A stretch of 64,000 nucleotides of DNA from assembly GCA_029964075.1 (NCBI GenBank), contig CM057148.1, positions 33,101,916-33,165,915 on the forward strand, read 5' to 3'. Position numbers and translations under genes: made by a program. Source of the DNA: Patiria pectinifera (lineage: Eukaryota > Echinodermata > Asteroidea > Valvatida > Asterinidae). The notes beneath the pieces were generated by a model that was given only the letters and a program-made list of their open reading frames with translations, had not been told where the DNA came from and did no database searches. Below, in pieces: positions 56,354-64,000 of the stretch. The number at the start of each line of letters is the position of its first letter. Within the stretch, counting starts at the first letter, position 1.

Positions 56354-57305
56354 TCCGGTGTTTATTGATAGGCAATTAAATTGTGACACTTTTAATTTTT
56401 AAAAATGCATAAGAAATCAACCGTACGCGTCCGCAGCATTCTGTTGCCGGCAAGTGGTAGAGTAGGTTGCGGTCTTTATTTCATTCAGTGTGCATGAAAT
56501 CACGTGACCCTTTCTTCCGGTCGAAAAAGGCCAAAACCGGAAGTGGCTTATTATTTAAAAGTGGTAATAGATATGAACTTTCTTTCAACGGTGTTAGTCT
56601 CTTGGCTGATAGTATTCTTCAAATCATCTACGATGACGTCATGCAATCTTCGAGCGCCCTCTAGCGACAGGTTGAAAATTTTCAAAAATGGATTTTGAAT
56701 AGATGTCTGTGGCGAAGTTTGTCGGAATCGCTTAAATATTGGTGTATATGATGACCTTGACCCACTTAAGACGTGTGCGAAGTTTAAGGTGTATGAAAAG
56801 ACCCTTTTCCTTAGAAAATTCCTGAAAAATCAACCATGTCAGTTTTTATATTAGTTTTTACTTTAATTGTCTATTTAAGGGTAGGTCTAAAAATTTTGAA
56901 AAAGCTCTGAGGCAAGCAAGCAAATACATGCCCTGCGCACGCTTAAAACTTCAGGTTGACAATACCTCTGCTTTGAAACATACACAGGACGTCCACAATG
57001 TACAGTACATGTACATGCACGTACGTTGTACATATCGTATGTCAGTCAGCCCGCGCACAGCGCACGTGTTGCTTAGGTCGAATCCTGTCCACAGTGACCG
57101 TTTTAGCCGATTTCCGGCTAACTTTGACAGATTTTATGTTCATGCATAGTCAGGGACGTATTATTGATAAAAACAAATCATAATGCGGAAAAGCCCTATG
57201 TTCTGTTGCAAACAGACATAGATCTCTACTTATATGTCTATGGGTTCAACAGATAATCAATATTGGGAACAGCTCTGTGGTTGTTCACAACCACAATTTC
57301 TAGTT

Positions 57306-57310
57306 TTTCT

Positions 57311-57342
<32 letters not shown>

Positions 57343-57348
57343 TTTTTC
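57306..57348 (+). repeat. (TTC)n microsatellite
   Basis: CTTTCTTCTTCTTCTTCTTC then TTCCTCTTCTTC just after the CTAG of the family 1 element, inside the T-rich target zone. Confidence 0.85.
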
Positions 57349-57779
57349 CCAAAAGCCCATAGACTTTGTACACGTTTTTTCTACACGCCACTTTTGGCAT
57401 TAATCTTTGTCAGACATCATTCAAAGTTGGCATAAGCATAGTCCCTATAGCAAAGATGTGTCCCGAAGATTGACGTCATGGTGACGTCATCGACTAATTT
57501 ATTATAGATTTTTGAATATTTAATTTTTCCCATAGATTTTGTACACAGAAATTTAAAAAAAATTGTCGCTTTTCAAAGGGCATTTTCGACTCTTTGCCAA
57601 TAATTCATTTACACCACTCTTTATCCAAGCAAAGACCGTAATTCAAACACCATTGTGGAATGATGACGTCATGATGACGTCATCCTGTGTTAATTTATAG
57701 GCAATTAAATTGTGGCACTTTTAATATTTAAAAATGCATAAGAAATCAACCGTACGCGTCCGCAGCATTCTGTTGCCGG

Positions 57780-57938
57780 TGTCACATGAAAATCCGACTC
57801 CTATGAAAATCGGACCCCTTTTCCCTTTTATTGGTTAATCCCTCTCACGTGACCGGTCACTTTCCTAATTATCATACTTACGCATGCGCAGTATTACCAA
57901 TGAGTCCGATTTTCATAGAAACGTAAATTCACGCTACA
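57780..57938 (-). mobile_element. CCGG-target MITE, copy 1, with empty sites
   Basis: 159 bp from TGTCACATGAAAATCC to AATTCACGCTACA, flanked on both sides by CCGG. Other copies of the same array module read TTGCCGGCAAGTGG without the insert (about 52,557, 55,136, 56,452), so the insertion and its 4-bp duplication are directly visible. Inverted relative to 29,991-30,144. Confidence 0.85.
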
Positions 57939-60900
57939 CCGGCAAGTGGTAGAGTAGGTTGAGGTCTTTATTTCATTCAGTGTGCGTGAAATCACGTGAC
58001 CCTTGCTTCCGGTCAAAAAAGGCCAAAACCGGAAGTGGCTTATTATTTAAAAGTGGTAATAGATATGAACTTTCTTTTAACGGTGTTAGTCTCTTGGCCG
58101 ATAGTATTCTTCAAATCATCTACCAATGACGTCATGCAATCTTCGAAGGTCCTCTAGCGACAGGTTGAACATTTTCAAAAATGTATTTTGAATAGATGTC
58201 TGTGGCGAAGTTTGTCGGAATCGCTTAACTATTGGTGTATATGTTGACCTTGACCCACTTAAGACGTGTGCGAAGTTTAAGGCAGATGACGTCATCAAAC
58301 CGGAAGTTATAATGAAAAGACCCTTTTTCTTTTGAAAATTCCTGAAAAATCAACCATGGCAGTTTTTAAATTAGTTTTTACTTAAATTGTCCATTTAAGG
58401 GTAGGTCTAAAACATTTCAAAGCTTCGAGGCAATGAGCAAACTCGGACATGCCCTGCGCACGCTTAAAACTTCAGGTTGACAATACCTCTGCTTTAAAAC
58501 ATGCACAGGACGTCCACAATGTGTACATGTACATGCATGTACATTGTAGATAGGCACATACATCGTATGTCAGTCAGCCTGCAGCGCACGTGTTGCCGAG
58601 GTTAAATCCTGTCCACAGTGACCGTTTTAGCAGATTTTCGGCTAACTTTGACAGATTTTATGTTCATGCATGCGCATAGACAGGGACGTATTATAGCACT
58701 TTTGGCATTAATCTTTGTCAGACATCACTGACAGTTGGCATAAGCATAGTCCCTATAGCCAAGATGTGTCTCGAAGAGTGACGTCATGGTGACGTCATCA
58801 AGTGATTTATTATGGATTGATGAATAATTAATTTTTCTCATAGACTTTGTACACAGCTTTCTCCACAAGTCTTTCCCTATACAACACTGATATATCTTAC
58901 TGAGTGTTTCTGAACTTCGGCCGAGAATTACTGTGAGAAGGAAAAAGAAATCGTATTTTCTTACGTTTGCCATTTCATTGAAAATATTCCCAAGAGTCAG
59001 AATATCAAGTAATATTTTATAAAAATAATTCAGTTTAAAGGCAAATCACGTATTTAAAGGTGCAGTTATTCTGCTGTGGGATTTTTAACCCATTGACTTT
59101 TGTACTCTTTTCAATTCACCATTTTTATAACTTGGCGATCTGGAATCGTCATCAAAGTTACAGCCAAGGAAGACCCTCATACAAAAATTATGCCAAGACT
59201 ATGACGTCACGATGACGTCATCACCTAATTTTTATTGATTTTTGAAAATTTACGTGCATATTGTGAAGTTTTATATCTACAGAAAAGTAAGTCCGATTGG
59301 GTTGAAACTTGGTAAATGTATGTGGCTATACCAGGATGTGTTATGATTAAAAATGAGGTGACATCATGATGACGTCATCCTGAGATTTTATATGAATATT
59401 TGATTTTTTGGACCTTTTAGCACTATATCTCCCGAACGCAACATGCAAAATGCAAAATTCTTTTTTGCATTTGGTCTGTTAGGTAATAGGTATTCGCACA
59501 AAACTTAAAAAATGTGTGACGTCATTATGACGTCATCAAAATGCGATTTTTCAAAACTCATATAAGGAAAGGTCCAATTGTCATGACACTTGGTGGGTAG
59601 GTAGATAATCGTACTAGTTTGCAAAGTCCAAAGTGACGTCACGATGATTTCATCAAAATTTTTTTAAAAATTGTCGATTTTCAAAGTGCATTTTCGACTC
59701 TTTGCCAGTAATTCATTTAGATCACTCTTTGTCCAAGCAAAGACCATATACACACGCACATACATCATATTGCCGAGGTCAAATCCTGTCCACAGTGACC
59801 CTTTGACAGATTTTATGTTCATGCATATTCAGGGCATATTATTGATTAAAAAAAAACATAATGCGGAAAAGCCCTATGTTCTGTTGCAAACAGACATTGA
59901 CCTCTAGTTTCTTTTTCCACTTTTCCCCATAGGTTTTGTACACGTATTTATTCTACAAGCCACTTTGGCAATTTTTTTACATCCGATCATCTTTAAACTC
60001 AGCATAGTTATTAACCATCATCTGAGGATGTGTGCCGAAACTTTTCGTCATGCTGATGTCATCACGTGATTTATTATAGAATTTTGAATATTTAATTTTT
60101 CCCATAGACTTTGTACATAGAAATGTAAAAAAAAATGTCAATTTTCAGGGGGCATTTTCGACTCTTTGCCAGTATTTCATTTACACCAATCTTCGTCCAA
60201 GCAAAGACCCTAATTCAAACAACATTGTGTAATGATGACGTCATGATGACGTCATCCGGTGTTTATTCATGGGCAATTTAATTGTGACACTTTTAATATT
60301 TAAAAATGCATAAGAAATCAACAGTACGCGTCCGCAGCATTCTTTTGCTGGCAAGTGGTAGAATAGGTTGAGGTCTTTATTTCATTCAGTGTGCGTGAAA
60401 TGACGTGACCCTTGCTTCCGGTCGAAAAAGGCCAAAACCGGAAGTGGCTTATTATTTGAAAATGGTAATAGATATGAACTTGCTTTCAACGGTGTAAGTA
60501 TCTTGGCCGATAGTATTCTTCAAATCATCTACCGATGACCTCATGCAATCTTCGAGCGCCCTCTAGCGACAGGTTGAACATTTTCAAAAATGTATTTTGA
60601 AAAGATGTCTGTGGCGAAGTTTCTCGGAATCGCCTAAATATTGGTGTATATGATGACCTTGACCCACTTACGACTTTTGCGAAGTTTTAGGCGTATGACG
60701 TCATCAGACCGGAAGTTATAATGAAAAGACCCTTTTTCTTTTAAAAATTCCTGAAAAATCAACCATGGCAGTTTTTATATTTGTTTTTATTTTAATTGTC
60801 GATTTAAGGGTAGGTCTAAAACATTTCAAAGTTTTGAGGCAATAAGCGAACTCAGACATACCGGTACCCTGCGCACGTTTAAAATTTCAGGTTGACAATA

Positions 60901-61664
60901 CCTCTGCTTTAAAACAAGCACAGGACGTCCACAATGTACATGTACATGTACGTTGTACATACGCACATACATCGTAAGTCAGTCAGCCTGCAGCGCACGT
61001 GTGGCTGAGTTCAAATCCTGTCCACAGTGACCGTTTTAGCCGATTTTCGGCTAACTTTGACAGATTTTATGTTCATTCATGCGCATAGTCAGGGATGTAT
61101 TATTGATAAAAAAAAATCATAATGCGGAAAAGCCCTGTGTTCTGTTGCAAACAGACATACAGAGCTAGTTTTTTTTCCATTTTTTTTCTCATAGGATAAC
61201 ACGTGTTTTCGTTCTACAAGTCACTTTTGGCCTTTTTTCAAATCTGATCGACTTCAAACCTGGCACACACTTAGACCACCATCTGAAGATGTATGCCGAA
61301 GCATGACGGCATCATGTCCTCATCACCTGTCACGTGACGTCATCCTAAAAGAGCATACTATAAGGCCCTATATTATACAGAACCGGAAGTCCGATTTGGT
61401 TCAAACTTGGTATGGAAGTATTCCGGGACGTGTTATAGACGAAAATTGCAGTGACGTCATGATGACTTCATCGTGTGATTTTATATAAATTATTCAGTTT
61501 TTGGACCTTTTACTCATATCTCATAAACTGAATGTGGTAAATTCGAAATTCTTTTTGTAACAGGTTTGTTAGGTCATAGATAAATGCACAAAATTTTGTA
61601 AAATGTGTGACGTCATCATGACGTCATCAAAAACGTGATTTTTTGATTCGCATATAAGGGTATG

Positions 61665-61836
61665 CAGGGGTGTGAGTGACCACTGATAAAAACAGCTGAA
61701 AACAGCTGAAAAAGGTGTAAAAAGGCTGAATTTTGGAAATCTCCTATACTTTTGTACACAGCAAGTGAGGGAAAAAAGATGAAATCTAAAACCCAAAAAG
61801 CTGAAATCAGCTTTAAAGCTGAGATTTCATACCCCT
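61665..61836. mobile_element. hAT-like MITE with empty sites
   Basis: About 172 bp with ends CAGGGGTGTGA and TCATACCCCT and a GGGTATG duplication on each side. The same module at 53,939 reads ATAAGGGTATGTCCGATCG without insert. CAGGGGT ends and a 7-8 bp duplication fit hAT elements. The interior has repeated AGCTGAAA words and no coding region. Confidence 0.72.
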
Positions 61837-62079
61837 GGGTATGTCCGATCGTTATGAAACTTGGTGGGTAGGTAGGTACAGATAACAGCATTCAAAATCT
61901 GAAGTGACATCATCATGATGTCTTCATCTGATTTGTTATGAATTTTTCAAATTTTAATATTTTCTTCAAATTTTGCAAAAATTATATAAAATACGGTCCG
62001 ATCGACTTCAAACCTGGCACACACTTATACAACTATCTGAAGATGTATGCCGAATCATGACGTCATCATGACGTCATTA

Positions 62080-62440
62080 CAGTACCGCCCAGAATTTACC
62101 ATCCCCAAATGCCCGCACCAAAGTCCCTTTGCCCGCTGTGTGCGATCATGGTCCCGCATGCCCTTTGCCCGATGCCCTTTGCCCGATCCCCCTTCCTTAG
62201 AATTCGGTCGTTAATAGAGGGCATCGTGTAAACCACAGACAGAAATCCAAGAGCATACAGCAAAAGGGCATCGTGTAAACCACAGACAATAATCCCTAGC
62301 AGTCAACAAACTACCTTCTGAAACGGGCAACGTGTAAACCGAGCCATAACAAAACAAGAGGCCTGGAAGCTGACGTCGGGAAATTCACCATACACACGAC
62401 GTACACAAAAAGCTGACAGAAAACAAAGAGCCGAAAAAAA
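62080..62440. repeat. short tandem duplications next to the array
   Basis: GCCCTTTGCCCGAT is repeated at about 62,160-62,190. GGGCATCGTGTAAACCACAG occurs at 62,219 and 62,265, with a weaker third copy (GGGCAACGTGTAAACCGAG) at about 62,325. No gene. Confidence 0.6.
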
Positions 62441-62442
62441 AG

Positions 62443-63215
62443 GAGAGGAGTACAACTTCTTTATATTTTTGGGGGACTGCATGCTCAATATAAAAAGAAA
62501 TAATGCGGTCGGGTGAGAGGAGTACAACTTGTTAATATTTTTGGGGGACTGCATGCTCAATATAAAAAGAAATAATGCGGTCGGGCGAAAGGAGTAAAAC
62601 TTGTTAATATTTTGGGGGGACTGGATGCTCAATATAAAAAGAAATAATGCGGTCGGGCGAGAGGAGTAAAACTTGTTAATATTTTTGAAGGACTGCATGC
62701 TCAATATAAAAAGAAATAATGCGGTCGGGTGAGAGGAGTACAACTTCTTAATATTTTTGGGGGACTGCATGCTCAATATAAAAAGAAATAATGCGGTCGG
62801 GCGAGAGGAGTAAAACTTGTTGATATTTTTGGGGGACTGGATGCTCAATATAAAAAGAAATAATGCGGTCGGGCGAGAGGAGTAAAACTTGTTGATATTT
62901 TTGGGGGACTGGATGCTCAATATAAAAAGAAATAATGCGGTCGGGCGAGAGGAGTAAAACTTGTTGATATTTTTGGGGGACTGGATGCTCAATATAAAAA
63001 GAAATAATGCGGTCGGGCGAGAGGAGTAAAATTTGTTGATATTTTGGGGGGACTGGATGCTCAATATAAAAAGAAATAATGCGGTCGGGCGAGAGGAATA
63101 ATGCGGTCGGAAAAGAGGAGTACAACTTGTTAATATTCTTGTGGGACTAGACTGGGTGCTCAATATAAAAAGAAATAATGCGGGACGGTCGGGCGAGAGG
63201 AGTAAAACCTTGTTC
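62443..63215. repeat. 72-bp minisatellite, about 10-11 copies
   Basis: Unit of the form GAGAGGAGTAAAACTTGTT, GATATTTTTGGGGGACTGGA, TGCTCAATATAAAAAGAAAT, AATGCGGTCGGGC. Successive units start near 62,443, 62,515, 62,587, 62,659, 62,731, 62,803, 62,875, 62,947 and 63,019. The last units are irregular. Because 72 is a multiple of three, the minus strand stays open for 304 codons of a 24-residue repeat. I take that as a by-product. Confidence 0.9.
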
Positions 63216-63790
63216 ATATTGCGACACGGCTACTGTCACTGAGAAGTTTGCCAAATCAACGCAAACTTCAGGACCACGAGGTACGTCGACCCGCGGGCAA
63301 CAAGCGTGGTGCGGCATTGTTGAAACTAGACTCCGTGTTGGTCTGATCATGGTATTAGGCAGTCCCAGGCATCGCAGGGGAGCCTCCTAGCAACAGTATT
63401 TCTAATCAACCAGTTTGGGAATGTTATGGGCATGCAGCCATGCACCTGTGGCTCAGATCACTCCAGTTGCGCGTGGAAGGAAGTCATATTCATGAAAGCA
63501 GACGGTCCGTGATGAAAGCAACCAATGGCATATTTATTTGCCGGGAACCGGCTCATTTCATTGGCTGAGATACCATCATCACTGTTTATCATCTAAGAAT
63601 CTTCCAATTGCTGGCGGCAAGTTCTCAAAGGCCTTGAAGTTCGGTGGCCTACAGCTGAACCCAAATGTATATGCTTTGTAACGAACAAGAGTGGCATTGT
63701 ATCAATTTGAACAATGTGGCTATCAATCATTCTCTGGAAAGGCTTTTCGGAGCTGAGATTTTATTTGGGTGTTTTTTTTTCTCAGAGACA
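63216..63790. other. unique stretch between minisatellite and next array copy
   Basis: No gene or named repeat found. Mixed composition, GC-richer than the array (CCACGAGGTACGTCGACCCG). Confidence 0.35.
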
Positions 63791-63799
63791 GGGGAAAAC

Positions 63800-64000
63800 T
63801 TTCGACCTCCGAGAACCTGATGTCCGATTGGGTTCAATGTTGGTATGCAGATATTCCAGGAAGAGTTATAGACAAAAATTGCAGTGACGTCACGATGATG
63901 TCATCATGTGATTTTATATGAATTATTCAATTTTCGGACCTTTTACTCATATCTCATCAATGGAACGTGGTTAATTCGAAATTGTTTTTTGCAAAAGGTT
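63800..64000 (+). mobile_element. array-type element running off the window
   Basis: From AGAACCTGATGTCCGATTGG to the end it matches 54,110-54,305 almost base for base, including GTTCAATGTTGGTATGCAG, GTGACGTCACGATGATG and TTTTGCAAAAGGTT. So a further element of the 51-62 kb type lies here. Confidence 0.75.

Larger units (their letters stand above)
54575..57303 (+). mobile_element. family 1 element, complete, with insertion
   Basis: The 5' stem-loop is AGCTGTTCCCAATT-TC-AATTGGGAACAGCT (54,575-54,604). The 3' end is ATTGGGAACAGCT, hairpin 57,277-57,294 and CTAG (57,300-57,303). The family 2 element 54,638-55,995 lies in its 5' T-tract. Without it, the element is about 1.37 kb. Confidence 0.62.
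54526..59907 (+). mobile_element. family 3 element, inner copy
   Basis: The 5' stem-loop is GGCTTTTCCGCA-TTGT-TGCGGAAAAGCC (54,526-54,553). The 3' end is TGCGGAAAAGCC (59,862-59,873), TCTGTTGCAAACAGA and CTCTAG (CTAG 59,904-59,907). It encloses the family 1 element 54,575-57,303. The interior also holds further module copies at 57.4-59.8 kb and a (TTC)n tract. Confidence 0.55.
52002..61168 (+). mobile_element. family 3 element, outer bracket
   Basis: The 5' stem-loop is GGCTTTTTCGCA-ATTT-TGCGAAAAAGCC (52,002-52,029). The 3' end carries TGCGGAAAAGCC (61,123-61,134), TCTGTTGCAAACAGA and CTAG (61,165-61,168). The family 2 element at 52,058 sits in the T-tract just after its stem-loop, and a second family 3 element at 54,526 follows that. 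The pairing of this 5' end with this 3' end is my inference from bracket order. Confidence 0.5.
51565..62075 (+). mobile_element. nested rolling-circle-like element array
   Basis: Direct copies of the same modules recur: GTAGGTCTAAAACATTT at 51,583, 53,022, 55,602, 58,406 and 60,815 (a variant at 56,882); GCAGCATTCTGTTGCCGG at about 52,549, 55,127, 56,450 and 57,768 (a variant at 60,339). Element edges are marked by 5' stem-loops and by 3' hairpins followed by CTAG and T. This fits Helentron/Helitron2-type elements: short asymmetric inverted motifs, a 3' hairpin, a CTRR-like end and T-rich targets. No Rep-helicase gene is present, so all are non-autonomous. The bracket parse is given in the separate entries. 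Confidence 0.68.

Noticed and set aside
62443..63215. CRISPR-like regular repeats
   Set aside because: The units are contiguous with no spacers, and the window is eukaryotic.
62303..63217. A 304-codon minus-strand open frame of 24-residue repeats
   Set aside because: It is the translation of a 72-bp minisatellite. The period is a multiple of three, so the frame stays open without any coding role.

Overview
The window is animal nuclear DNA, most likely from a marine invertebrate. The evidence is one spliced gene with GT-AG introns and a sediment of eukaryotic mobile elements: three DIRS-type tyrosine-recombinase retrotransposons, a CR1/L2-like LINE, a tRNA-derived SINE, solo-LTR-like repeats, MITEs with TA, CAT, CCGG and 7-8 bp target duplications, and a large nested array that looks like Helentron/Helitron2 rolling-circle elements. 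There is no operon structure, no rRNA and no free tRNA gene. The species cannot be named from the sequence alone.

Layout. 0.8-9.7 kb: a minus-strand LINE, broken first by a solo-LTR-like repeat (7.9-8.8 kb) and then by a 6.1-kb DIRS element, A (1.63-7.71 kb). Removing A rejoins the LINE reading frame. 11.8-27.2 kb: four short minus-strand exons splice in phase into 76 residues that align without gaps to part of CLN3 (battenin). I read this as a divergent CLN3-like host gene. The largest intron between these exons is almost entirely DIRS element B (18.7-27.07 kb) plus insertions inside it. 28-40.8 kb: no recognised gene, but many non-autonomous DNA elements, including a TA-flanked mariner-like MITE, a pogo-like MITE, a 2.9-kb inverted-repeat-bounded block, palindromes and a short tandem repeat. 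40.84-45.67 kb: DIRS element C, the best preserved, with gag, RT/RNase H and tyrosine recombinase but no right terminal repeat. 48.4-50.6 kb: G-rich minisatellites around an ATAAGCCG-type MITE. 51.1-51.56 kb: a decayed piece of a Polinton/PolB-associated type of protein.

51.57-62.08 kb is the most striking part. At least three related element families, each with a 5' stem-loop, a matching inverted motif near the 3' end and a 3' hairpin followed by CTAG, sit inside one another like brackets. One family appears to have gained a new 3' end after the old CTAG terminator decayed to CTAC. The array carries about forty perfect TGACGTCA (CRE-type) palindromes, often as pairs 11 bp apart. Two small MITEs inserted in it can be delimited exactly because empty copies of their sites exist in the same array. 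62.4-63.2 kb is a 72-bp minisatellite, and at 63.8 kb another copy of the array sequence begins and runs off the window.

How the parts relate: the only likely working gene is the CLN3-like one. All the other coding matter belongs to mobile elements and is broken by stops, frameshifts or deletions, although C has few lesions. Coordinates of repeat edges are read by eye and may be off by a few bases.
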